Source: Bacteroidales bacterium
GTDB lineage: Bacteria; Bacteroidota; Bacteroidia; Bacteroidales; GCA-2748055
NCBI GenBank assembly: GCA_030589895.1
Contig: JAUUZQ010000034.1
Coordinates: 1-34,871, forward strand
DNA length: 34,871 bases
Direction: 5' to 3'
The notes beneath the pieces were generated by a model. It made no database searches. It was not told the DNA's origin and saw only the letters and a list, made by a program, of their open reading frames with translations. Shown piece after piece: positions 16,091 to 24,118 of the stretch (its first letter is position 1; each line of letters begins with the position of its first letter). Made by a program: the position numbers and the translations under genes.

Positions 16091-16999
16091 ATGAGCCTAT
16101 TTACTAGAATACTTTTTGTACTGCTGGGTCTCTTTATAACTCTGAACTGGGGACTTATAATGTCAGGTATTATCAGGAAGATAATTGCCAGATTAAGCAT
16201 GCGACGTGGAATTAAAGTCGTTCAGCCCTATATCAACCTGATCAAAAACTTTAGCATCCGCTCACAGTTAACACACGGTGTTATGTTTTACCTCGGACCT
16301 GTATTCAGGTTGTCAGGTGGCGTAGGAGTCTTTCTTTTTATGCCCATGATCTATGGGTCAATTTACTGGACTAACTTCTCATTCACGGGTGACCTTATCC
16401 TCATCTCCTATTTCTTGTTCTTTGGAATGCTGGGAATGGCACTTGGTGCAGGAGAAGGCGGACACCCCTATTCAGCCATTGGAATTGGACGTGGGCTGGC
16501 GCAGTTTACCGCAATAGAAGTACCTATGACACTGGCAATTATATCCATTGCAATTCAGTACAATTCCTTATCAATTACTGAAATTGTTGCAGCCCAACAA
16601 GGTGGAATTATGAACTGGACCATGGTTACCAATCCATTTGCTACAATTGCTGCTATGCTCGCTTTTCTGGGAATGATGGGACATTCTCCTTTCAACGTAG
16701 TCATGGCTCCTCAAGAGAATCCAATCGGACCACCAACAGAATACCACGGTACATTCCTGGGTGTTCTCCAGACAAACAGAGCTATTCTGCACGTAGTAGA
16801 GGCTGTTCTTTTTATGAACCTGTTTTTTGGAGGAGCAACAAACTGGGGAATCCTGATTCTGAAAACCTTCCTCATCTACTTTTATACAGTATTTGTTGGA
16901 ATGGTATTTCCAAGATTCAGGGTCGACCAATCCATACCATGGTTTTTCAAAATTCCATTGGTCTTTGGAATACTAGCTATCGTATTACTTATCATATAA
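16091..16999 (+). CDS. mbxM: NuoH-like membrane anchor subunit (MbxM)
   Basis: A 302-residue membrane protein with about eight helices, equivalent to NuoH/MbhM. It joins the redox arm to the pumps. Conserved NuoH segments are GGHPYSAIGIGRGLAQFTAIEVPM, a loop near the quinone-like cavity, and MGHSPFNVVMAPQENPIGPP with acidic residues that face the cytoplasmic arm. It starts 2 bases after the preceding stop, in mbx order (H-H' then M). Confidence 0.9.
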   Translation: MSLFTRILFVLLGLFITLNWGLIMSGIIRKIIARLSMRRGIKVVQPYINLIKNFSIRSQLTHGVMFYLGPVFRLSGGVGVFLFMPMIYGSIYWTNFSFTGDLILISYFLFFGMLGMALGAGEGGHPYSAIGIGRGLAQFTAIEVPMTLAIISIAIQYNSLSITEIVAAQQGGIMNWTMVTNPFATIAAMLAFLGMMGHSPFNVVMAPQENPIGPPTEYHGTFLGVLQTNRAILHVVEAVLFMNLFFGGATNWGILILKTFLIYFYTVFVGMVFPRFRVDQSIPWFFKIPLVFGILAIVLLII

Positions 17000-17008
17000 G
17001 AAAAAAAA

Positions 17009-17683
17009 ATGTCGGATAAAAAAGATATACACGAAGATAAGTTTCTGGCACCGGAGAACAGAAAACATGTAGTTATTGGTCCGGATGGTGAAGAAATCCA
17101 TGTCGATCCTCTAAATGACTATTTCTGTACAGATATGCCTAAGGTGGAGAAGCCATACAAAGGAGTGATGGAGAAATTTCTGAACTGGGCCAGAGCAGAA
17201 TCTCTGTGGGTGCTGGCATTTGGAACTGGATGTGGAAGTATTGAATTACCACCACTGTTCTCTCCCCGCTTTGATGCATACAGATTTGGAGTGGCGATGC
17301 GTCCAACCCCCAGACAATCCGGAGTATTGATTATTTCAGGTTACCTGGCCGTAAAAACATTGAAAAGAGCCATCCGAAGCTACGAGCAGATGCAGAATCC
17401 TAAGTATGTTATTGCACTGGGAAGTTGTACAATTAATGGAGGTATGTACTGGGACAGTTACAACACAATCAACAGGCTCGACCACTATCTGCCCGTTGAT
17501 GTATATATCGCAGGATGTATGCCAAGACCTGAAGCAGTACTTGCTGGCTTTATGAAACTGAAGGAGCGAATTAAAAAAGGTGATGCTGAAGGTGCCAATG
17601 AGTACGTTGAAAAACTGGATTGGTACAAGGCGAATCAGAAAAAGATTATCAAGGACTGGAATATGCCGGACTATAATTGGTAA
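17009..17683 (+). CDS. mbxJ: NuoB-like cluster subunit with three cysteines (MbxJ)
   Basis: A 224-residue homologue of NuoB/MbhJ, which carries the cluster next to the catalytic site. Alignment by eye to complex I (SLWPxTFGxxCCAxE) gives SLWVLAFGTGCGSIE, so the first tandem cysteine is Cys75 and the second is Gly76. The other two ligands are Cys140 (ALGSC) and Cys170 (AGCMPRP). That leaves three canonical ligands. Structural work on Pyrococcus MBS describes a site-differentiated cluster that reduces sulfane sulfur, and a three-cysteine ligand set fits that. Cys40 is extra and could be a ligand. The N-terminal 50 residues are a charged extension. Confidence 0.9.
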   Translation: MSDKKDIHEDKFLAPENRKHVVIGPDGEEIHVDPLNDYFCTDMPKVEKPYKGVMEKFLNWARAESLWVLAFGTGCGSIELPPLFSPRFDAYRFGVAMRPTPRQSGVLIISGYLAVKTLKRAIRSYEQMQNPKYVIALGSCTINGGMYWDSYNTINRLDHYLPVDVYIAGCMPRPEAVLAGFMKLKERIKKGDAEGANEYVEKLDWYKANQKKIIKDWNMPDYNW

Positions 17684-17694
17684 AAAGAAATAAT

Positions 17695-18222
17695 ATGAAT
17701 GAATTAATAAATCATCTCAAGGAGAGATTTCCCATCTATGATGTTGTTGAATCAACAACGGGACCAACATTTGTCTCGCTGGATGCTGCAAAGCTGATTC
17801 CAATGATTACAAGTCTTAAAACCAATCATGGATTTAAGATTTTGGTAATCCTCTCAACGGTAGACTGGATTGAAGATGGAAAATTCCAGTTAACATATAT
17901 CATAAATAATCCTGATGAGAAGACCGATCTGGGAATACGCATCTTCATTGATCGGGAAAATGCCAGTATGGAATCCATTCATAAGCTATGGGTATTTGCT
18001 GCAACATTTCAGCGTGAAATAAAGGAAATGTATGGCATTGATTTTCCGGGTAGTCCGGGTGTTGATGATCAATTCCTGTTAGAAGGCTGGGATGAGATGC
18101 CACCAATGCGAAGGGATTTTGATACAAAGAAATATTCAGAAGATACATTTTTCCCCAGACCTGGAAGAGAGACAAATGATCCTGCAGAGTACATGAAACA
18201 AAAGCTTTATCCGGATGAGTAA
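17695..18222 (+). CDS. mbxK: NuoC-like subunit (MbxK)
   Basis: A 175-residue NuoC/MbhK homologue with the family block FAATFQREIKEMYGIDFPGSP and the C-terminal MRRDFDTKKYSEDTFFPRPG. It packs against the NuoD-like subunit in the cytoplasmic arm and has no cofactor. I chose the ATG at 17695; an upstream TTG at 17677 lies within the end of the previous gene. It overlaps the next gene by 8 bases. Confidence 0.9.
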   Translation: MNELINHLKERFPIYDVVESTTGPTFVSLDAAKLIPMITSLKTNHGFKILVILSTVDWIEDGKFQLTYIINNPDEKTDLGIRIFIDRENASMESIHKLWVFAATFQREIKEMYGIDFPGSPGVDDQFLLEGWDEMPPMRRDFDTKKYSEDTFFPRPGRETNDPAEYMKQKLYPDE

Positions 18223-19405
18223 CAATATATTAAACTGGAAGAACAACAGGGATATGTTTCCTGAAGCCGATGAGGATGGCAAGCCAATTGTTGACCTCGA
18301 ATCGCAGAAATATGTCAAAGTATGGCAAGGTCCAAACCACCCCGGTGTAACGGGAAATATGTCTTTGGAATTGACCATTAGTGGTGATGAAGTGATGGAA
18401 GCCAAAACCCACGTTGGATATCTTCACCGTGGATTTGAGAAACTTTTTGAGAGACGGAGATACATTCAATGCTTCCCGACTTGCATTCGTATGTGCGTTC
18501 CTGAACCTGACATCAATGAGTATAACCTGGCACGTGGTACCGAGGTCCTTGGAGGTATTGAAGTACCCGAAATGGCCAACTGGATTCGTATGCTGGTATT
18601 GGAAATGGCCAGATTGCAAGTGCTGTTAAGGATGGTACCCGGACAAGCAGGGACAATGGGACTTGGTCTGGCAGGTACATGGGGACTATATTACCGTGAA
18701 CTTATTCTCGACAGGTTTGAGGAACTTACAGGTGGAAGAATCTATCATATGTTTATCCTTCCGGGTGGTGTCAGAGGACTGCTGCCCGACGGATTTAAAG
18801 ACAGATTAGAAGAAAACCTGGTGAAGGTTGAAGCTTTCATGAAAGATGTGGACAGATTGATTTATACAAACGCCGTATTTAAGAAACGTACCAAAGGAAT
18901 TGGAGTAATACCAGCTGATTGGGTTGACGAATATGGTATCATGGGACCCGTAGCACGTGCTGCAGGTTTTGAAAGAGATGTGAGGAAAGACTATCCATAC
19001 CTCTATTACGACCAGCTCGATTTTGGCTACAATATTGCCCATAATTCGGATGTATTCGACCGCTTTATTGTAAGAAGACATGATGTTGATACTACCGTGG
19101 ACCTCATCAGACAAATCTTGAATAAGATGCCTAAAAAGGGAGATATCAAGGCTGAAACACCAAACGTTCTTCACTGGAAAATTCCTAAAGGGGAGACTAT
19201 AATTCGTTGTGAATCCAGCAGGGGAGAATATCTCTTCTACATGGTTGCAGACGGCTCCATTTATCCAAGAAGAATTAACCTTCGCGGACCAAGCTATACA
19301 CATGCTGTGGCAGTGCTGGAGAAACTCTTGATCAATGCAAACATCTCTGATGTATCTGCAATAATGGTTTCCCTTGCTACTTGTCCACCCGAAATTGAAA
19401 GATAA
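18215..19405 (+). CDS. mbxL: NuoD-like subunit without [NiFe] site (MbxL)
   Basis: A 396-residue homologue of NuoD and of the large subunit of group 4 hydrogenases. The N-terminal region reads QGPNHPGVTGNMSLEL and THVGYLHRGFEKLFE as in the family. Where hydrogenases have CxxC, it has Cys86, Cys90 and Cys94 (two CxxxC steps). Where they have a second CxxC near the C-terminus, it has ATCPPEIER, with only Cys390. So the four ligands of the nickel-iron centre are not available in the right spacing, and hydrogen chemistry is unlikely. This places it with the MBX/MBS type. The cavity it forms with the NuoB-like cluster is where the substrate should react. Confidence 0.92.
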   Translation: MSNNILNWKNNRDMFPEADEDGKPIVDLESQKYVKVWQGPNHPGVTGNMSLELTISGDEVMEAKTHVGYLHRGFEKLFERRRYIQCFPTCIRMCVPEPDINEYNLARGTEVLGGIEVPEMANWIRMLVLEMARLQVLLRMVPGQAGTMGLGLAGTWGLYYRELILDRFEELTGGRIYHMFILPGGVRGLLPDGFKDRLEENLVKVEAFMKDVDRLIYTNAVFKKRTKGIGVIPADWVDEYGIMGPVARAAGFERDVRKDYPYLYYDQLDFGYNIAHNSDVFDRFIVRRHDVDTTVDLIRQILNKMPKKGDIKAETPNVLHWKIPKGETIIRCESSRGEYLFYMVADGSIYPRRINLRGPSYTHAVAVLEKLLINANISDVSAIMVSLATCPPEIER

Positions 19406-19425
19406 GAACTGATAATAGATATACC

Positions 19426-21228
19426 ATGAGTATAAAAGATGTAATTGTACCCTTCAGCGCATGGCGAAAGGTTTTTGACAAACCGGTAACCATTAAGGAT
19501 CCCATAAATGAACGACCCGGTGCCGACAGATATAGGGGATTTCATAAAAACGATTTAGAAACTTGTATTGGTTGTGGTACTTGTGAAGTAATTTGTGAAA
19601 ATGAAGCGATTGACCTGGTCCCTGTTGAAGGCATTGAGACCAAAGATGGTGACAGCGGACTGAGACCAAGGGTGGATTATGGCCGTTGCTGCTGGTGTGG
19701 CTTGTGTGTTGATATATGCACAACTGGTTCACTGAGCTTAACGAATGCTTACACATGGGTCGAAGAAGATCCTGAGAAATATCGTTTTACTCCCGGCGTA
19801 GATGAAAAGCCATGGGACAATGAAGAAAAAGGCTGGAAGAAGCCGGAACCAAATTATGAGTTCTATAATCTCAAGCGTGTAACAATGGAGCACCTTCACC
19901 CTGAAGAGAGAAGTGACTCATTCATTGAAATGGTGAAAGGCTATTCAAAAGAACAGGCTGAAAAAGAAGCAGACAGATGTGTGGAATGTGGAATATGTAC
20001 TGCCACTTGTCCGGCTCACATGGGAATACCCGAATACATTAAAGCAATCCGAAATAATGACCTTGAAGAAGGCCTCCGGATATTGTATGACACAAATCCA
20101 CTACCCGAAATTTGCGGTAGGATTTGTACGCATAAATGTGAAGCTGTTTGTACAATTGGACACAGAGGAGAAGCGCTTTCTATCAGATGGTTAAAAAGAT
20201 ACATTGCTGATCAGAATCCTTCTGAAAAATATAAGACAATACTAAATAGCGAATTCATAGAAAAGAATGGTAAAAGCATTGCCATTATTGGCTCAGGTCC
20301 AAGTGGTCTGTCTGCAGCTCACTATCTGGCTCTCATGGGCTATGAAGTTACTATCTATGAGAAATTACCACATGCAGGTGGCATGATGAGATATGGTATT
20401 CCGGAATACAGGCTACCATATGACCAGATTGACAAAGACATAGACTACATCCTTTCCCTCGGAGTGAAAATATTATATAACACTACAATAGGAAAAGATA
20501 TCACACTGGAAGAACTTGGCAAGAAATACAATGCAGTTTTTGCAGGTACTGGATTACATTTGGGACGCAGCACACGAATCGAAGGCAGCGATCACAAAAA
20601 CGTATACCAGTCTATTGAACTCCTTCGTAAGATTACACTGGGTGAAGAGATAGACTTAGCAGAAAAAATGATTGTCATTGGAGGTGGAAACGTAGCCATG
20701 GATATCACCCGCTCAATAGCTCGTCTGCAAATGAAGAAATATGGAAAAGCAGGTGTTATAGCAACCAGTCTGGAAACAGAAGACAAGATGCCGGCCGATC
20801 GTGAAGAAGTTGTGGAAGCAAGGGAAGAAGGTGCAATCGTTGATCCGGGATGGGCTCCGCAGCATATTGAAATTGTGGATGATAAAATTAAGGGATTGCA
20901 CGTTGCACAATGTCACTCACTCTTCGATGAAGAAGGAAATTTCAATCCACAATGTAACCTGGATAATCTCAAGTTCTTTGAAGGAACAATGGTGGTAGAA
21001 TCCATTGGTCAGGGAATGGATTTATCTTATCTTTCTGACGATATCAAGCATGAACTGGAGATCGACAAAAGAGGACGTATCAAAGTAAATGAAGACTTCC
21101 AGTCAGGTCTGCCATGGCTGTTCATTGGAGGTGATATTATCCAGGGTCCGGATGTAATTCATGGTATAGCGAACGGACATACAGCAGCAAAAGGAATTGA
21201 TACTTTCCTGTTTAAAGAATCAAAATAG
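19426..21228 (+). CDS. Ferredoxin (MbxN-like) - GltD/NfnB flavoprotein fusion
   Basis: A 600-residue iron-sulfur flavoprotein. Residues 40-105 form a NuoI/MbxN-like double [4Fe-4S] domain with Cys47, 50, 53, 57 and Cys88, 91, 94, 98. Residues 180-265 form the GltD/NfnB/PreT-type iron-sulfur domain (Cys185, 188, 191, 195 and Cys230, 234, 238, 242). FAD binding follows (GSGPSG 289-294) and a pyridine nucleotide site (GGGNVA 419-424). The loop that usually carries YRR before MPA reads SLETEDKMPADREE (449-462), with no arginine pair, so NADPH preference is doubtful. In the complex it probably feeds electrons from NAD(P)H or ferredoxin to the NuoB-like cluster, or runs in reverse. It begins 20 bases after mbxL. 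Confidence 0.88.
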   Translation: MSIKDVIVPFSAWRKVFDKPVTIKDPINERPGADRYRGFHKNDLETCIGCGTCEVICENEAIDLVPVEGIETKDGDSGLRPRVDYGRCCWCGLCVDICTTGSLSLTNAYTWVEEDPEKYRFTPGVDEKPWDNEEKGWKKPEPNYEFYNLKRVTMEHLHPEERSDSFIEMVKGYSKEQAEKEADRCVECGICTATCPAHMGIPEYIKAIRNNDLEEGLRILYDTNPLPEICGRICTHKCEAVCTIGHRGEALSIRWLKRYIADQNPSEKYKTILNSEFIEKNGKSIAIIGSGPSGLSAAHYLALMGYEVTIYEKLPHAGGMMRYGIPEYRLPYDQIDKDIDYILSLGVKILYNTTIGKDITLEELGKKYNAVFAGTGLHLGRSTRIEGSDHKNVYQSIELLRKITLGEEIDLAEKMIVIGGGNVAMDITRSIARLQMKKYGKAGVIATSLETEDKMPADREEVVEAREEGAIVDPGWAPQHIEIVDDKIKGLHVAQCHSLFDEEGNFNPQCNLDNLKFFEGTMVVESIGQGMDLSYLSDDIKHELEIDKRGRIKVNEDFQSGLPWLFIGGDIIQGPDVIHGIANGHTAAKGIDTFLFKESK

Positions 21229-21246
21229 ACATTAAAAACTGAGATT

Positions 21247-22230
21247 ATGGATATTTCAACTAATTACATGGGACTGAATTTAAAAAGTCCAATTATTGTG
21301 GGTAGTTCTGGCTTAACAGAGAATATTGAAAATTCAATCGCTTATGAAAAAGCCGGAGCAGGTGCGATCATACTGAAATCTCTTTTTGAAGAGCAGATTT
21401 TGCATGATGTTGATGAACAACGCCTCAACAACATGTACGGCTCATACTCCGATCAGGAATACTATGCCATGTACTATAGTAAAAAGCATAACCTCACAAA
21501 ATATGTAGATCTGATAAAGAAAAACAAGGAGGCGCTAAGCATTCCCGTAATTGCAAGTATCAACTGTGTCTCAGCAGAAGGATGGATCAATTATGCAAAA
21601 ATGATTGAAGAAGCAGGAGCTGATGCATTGGAAGTGAACCTATTTCTTCTCCCTGCTGAAATTGATGAAACGGGAAGAGAGAAAGAACAGTTATACCTCG
21701 ATATTGTAGAGCAAATTGGGGAAACAGTAAATATTCCATTTGCGCTTAAGATTAGCTACTATTTCTCCGGACTGGCCAATTTTGTGAAGCAACTTTCTGA
21801 AACAAAGGCTTCGGGTATCGTTCTCTTCAATAAGTTTTACAGTCCGAATGTAGATATAGAAAAGGAAAAAATTGTTCCTGGAGATGTATATAGTTGTCAG
21901 GAATTAAATGTTATGACAGTCAGATGGATCGGTATCCTGTACAACAAAATTGAAATCGATTTTGCTGCCTCACGGGGTATTTATGATGGCGAAACAGTGA
22001 TCAAAAACCTGCTTGTCGGAGCTAAAGTGACACAGATTGTCTCAGCCGTATATAAAAGTGGCCCTGGTATCATCACAGAGATGATCGATACGCTAAAAGA
22101 CTGGATGAAGCGACATGAATACAATTCAATCCAGGAATTCAGAGGCCATGCCAGTCAGATAAACATTAAACAACCAATCCTATTCGAGAGAACCCAGTTC
22201 ATGAAGTATTTCTCCGATGCGGGGTATTAA
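21247..22230 (+). CDS. DHOD-fold flavoprotein lacking the catalytic Cys
   Basis: A 327-residue TIM-barrel protein of the dihydroorotate dehydrogenase/PreA type, from the N-terminal TNYMGLNLKSPIIVGSSG to the phosphate-binding segment GAKVTQIVSAVYKSG. FMN binding is probable. In DHODs the second-strand motif NxSxPN with a catalytic cysteine follows; here it is EVNLFLLPA (129-137), with Leu134 at the cysteine position, so dihydroorotate oxidation is unlikely. It starts 18 bases after the flavoprotein gene and is probably co-transcribed. GltD-like plus DHOD-like pairing recalls dihydropyrimidine dehydrogenase PreT-PreA. The partner and substrate are unknown. Confidence 0.78.
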   Translation: MDISTNYMGLNLKSPIIVGSSGLTENIENSIAYEKAGAGAIILKSLFEEQILHDVDEQRLNNMYGSYSDQEYYAMYYSKKHNLTKYVDLIKKNKEALSIPVIASINCVSAEGWINYAKMIEEAGADALEVNLFLLPAEIDETGREKEQLYLDIVEQIGETVNIPFALKISYYFSGLANFVKQLSETKASGIVLFNKFYSPNVDIEKEKIVPGDVYSCQELNVMTVRWIGILYNKIEIDFAASRGIYDGETVIKNLLVGAKVTQIVSAVYKSGPGIITEMIDTLKDWMKRHEYNSIQEFRGHASQINIKQPILFERTQFMKYFSDAGY

Positions 22231-22285
22231 CTCTCTCCTTCTTAGCTCCGGAGGAGCGACATATCTATAAAACACTCACTAAATT

Positions 22286-22305
22286 TAATGAGAATATTCT
22301 CATTA
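22286..22305. promoter_or_regulatory. 20-bp perfect palindrome upstream of NifX-like gene
   Basis: TAATGAGAATATTCTCATTA is fully self-complementary. It lies 72 bases before the ATG of the downstream gene and about 30 bases upstream of a TACCTTTG -7-like element. The TGAGAAT half site resembles the Fur-type half but without the central base of the 7-1-7 layout. A dimeric operator is likely; the regulator is unknown. Confidence 0.5.
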
Positions 22306-22334
22306 TAAATCATCCAATTCCCAAAGTTTTCACC

Positions 22335-22342
22335 TACCTTTG
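22335..22342 (+). promoter_or_regulatory. Candidate -7 element (TAnnTTTG)
   Basis: TACCTTTG fits the Bacteroidota -7 consensus exactly and lies 33 bases before the ATG at 22375. The -33 element upstream is not clear. It marks the likely promoter of the NifX/FeMo-Co-like gene. Confidence 0.4.
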
Positions 22343-22374
22343 CCAACTGTAGTTTTTAACTCAAAACAACGCTT

Positions 22375-22803
22375 ATGGAATTAACAGTAGCTTTTGCCCT
22401 GAACAGTGACAACCAATTCGAAAAAAAACACTTTGGAGATGCTGATAAATATAATATTTATCAATTAACAGACGGTTCTTGCACATTGGTTTCAGAAGAA
22501 AAGAATATTTTTAAAAATATGGATGAAGAGCATGTCCACGGATCTAAAAAGAAAGGACAATCGATCATTCAATTCCTAAAAGAAAAAGGTGTTTCAACAT
22601 TGGTATCTCAACAATTTGGGACCAATGTAAAAATGATTATTCAACATTTTGTTCCGGTTATTGTTTATAAAGAATCCACAGAAGAAGTTTGTAACATATT
22701 GCTTAAGCACCTCAACTGGCTTTATGAAGAAAGTCAGGTTCAATCAGACGTTTACAAATTATTCACTATTAAAAATGGAATATTGAAAACTACAGTAAAA
22801 TAA
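22375..22803 (+). CDS. FeMo-Co-binding (NifX/NifB-type) fold protein
   Basis: A 142-residue protein of the dinitrogenase iron-molybdenum cofactor family, starting with the typical TVAFALNSDNQFEKKHFGDADKY and with conserved GVSTLVSQQFGTN in the second half. Such small proteins bind iron-sulfur or molybdenum-iron clusters and occur widely outside nitrogen fixation. No nif genes are in the window, so a nitrogenase role is not supported. The promoter region carries a 20-bp palindrome (22286-22305). Its closeness to the redox operon is suggestive but the intervening 144 bases with a promoter signal argue for separate expression. Confidence 0.78.
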   Translation: MELTVAFALNSDNQFEKKHFGDADKYNIYQLTDGSCTLVSEEKNIFKNMDEEHVHGSKKKGQSIIQFLKEKGVSTLVSQQFGTNVKMIIQHFVPVIVYKESTEEVCNILLKHLNWLYEESQVQSDVYKLFTIKNGILKTTVK

Positions 22804-22865
22804 TATAGATGCTTTCAGTAGTCAGCAGACAGTCCCGGTAAGTGATCAACAACCTGAACTAATCA

Positions 22866-24086
22866 ATGAGCCTTACAAGGAAAATTTCCAAACACAACGT
22901 CAACTCTTTCATCTGGCATGCAACTTTCCTTGCATTCGCCCACAATTTCATGGATATCGATACGATTATCCCAGCGATGTTGGTGGAGGCTGGCGGTACG
23001 CCATTGCATATTGGATTAATGGCAGCAATCCTTACTGGAGGCTCAAGCTTTACACAACTCTTTTTCGCTCCACTCATCAGTAATGACCCCTGGAAGAAAA
23101 AATACCTTCTTATAGGGATCAATTCAAGACTGGCCTCACTGTTGGCTGTTACCATCATGCTATGGACATTTCATTCGGGCGGAGAAGGTAATATTCTGCT
23201 ATACCTTTTTATTGCCATTTCTGTGTTTGCAGTAGGCGGTGCTTTTGCCAATGTAGGTTATACTGATATTCTTGGTAAATCTGTTTTTCAGGATAGCAGA
23301 AAAAAATTCTTCTCAACAAAGCAGCTAATCACCAGTAGTGTAGTACTTATATCTGCATTCCTTGCAACCAGGGTACTTAATTCAAGGGAGTATCCTTTGA
23401 ACTATGCAATGATGTTCCTGATTGGATTTAGCTCCCTCCTCATTGCCTCAGTGGGATTCTGGAGGCTCAAAGAAGTGATACCTGCCAAGCTTAAAATTAC
23501 AAGTCCCAAACATTACCTGCAGGTAATGCGTGGAGAAATAAGATCCAATAAAAAAATAAAATATTTCCTTGGCTTCATAAATACCCAGGGCATCACTGTC
23601 TCCTTTTTACCATTTATAATCCTATACGCAAAAAATGTATTTGAAACCGGTAGTGCCGACACAGGAAAATTTCTGGTCTTCAAAGTTATTGGAGGTATGA
23701 TTATCAGTCTCTCGATACTGCTATTTCGACGTGTATCAAAATACCGTTATTTACTGTACCTCAATGTATTCTTATCGCTTTCCATCCCAACTATTTTACT
23801 GATCTCAATTGACAATCCACCTTTCTGGTTGATATTCTTAATCGGAGGTTTGGTCTTTGCCATCTATAGTATCACAATGAATGGTGTGCTGCTGGAAATC
23901 TCAGGAAATGAAAACAGGGCAATATACACTGGACTGGCAGGAGCAGGAAACATACTTCCCGCAATCTTCCCCTTGATAGGTGGTTTGATTATTAAAAATG
24001 CAGGATTTACTCCGTTTTTTATCCTCTATATGATCATCATTGCATCGTCACTCTTCTTTATTTATAGACTGAAATGCTCGAAGTAA
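22866..24086 (+). CDS. MFS transporter
   Basis: A 406-residue membrane protein with about 12 helices and the major facilitator arrangement, two six-helix halves around a central charged loop (LRSNKK-type, near residues 210-225). The N-terminal half has GGTPLHIGLMAAILTGGSSFTQLFFAPLI, in place of the usual motif A region. Sequence does not show the substrate. The ATG at 22866 follows the previous gene by 62 bases; no terminator was recognised between them. The C-terminus, IYRLKCSK, is short. Confidence 0.78.
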   Translation: MSLTRKISKHNVNSFIWHATFLAFAHNFMDIDTIIPAMLVEAGGTPLHIGLMAAILTGGSSFTQLFFAPLISNDPWKKKYLLIGINSRLASLLAVTIMLWTFHSGGEGNILLYLFIAISVFAVGGAFANVGYTDILGKSVFQDSRKKFFSTKQLITSSVVLISAFLATRVLNSREYPLNYAMMFLIGFSSLLIASVGFWRLKEVIPAKLKITSPKHYLQVMRGEIRSNKKIKYFLGFINTQGITVSFLPFIILYAKNVFETGSADTGKFLVFKVIGGMIISLSILLFRRVSKYRYLLYLNVFLSLSIPTILLISIDNPPFWLIFLIGGLVFAIYSITMNGVLLEISGNENRAIYTGLAGAGNILPAIFPLIGGLIIKNAGFTPFFILYMIIIASSLFFIYRLKCSK

Positions 24087-24118
24087 AAAAATAAATGACA
24101 ACTCTGCACGCTACTTCA

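Noticed and set aside
17009..19405. Group 4 [NiFe] hydrogenase
   Set aside because: The NuoD-like protein lacks CxxC at both ends (Cys86/90/94 spacing and one C-terminal Cys), and no hydrogenase maturation genes are present in the window.
10544..21228. Respiratory complex I operon
   Set aside because: NuoE, F, G, A and L are absent, while MrpE, F, G, MbhD and MrpB are present, as in MBH/MBS complexes.
22375..22803. Nitrogen fixation gene
   Set aside because: The family is common outside nitrogen fixation and no other nif gene is in the window.
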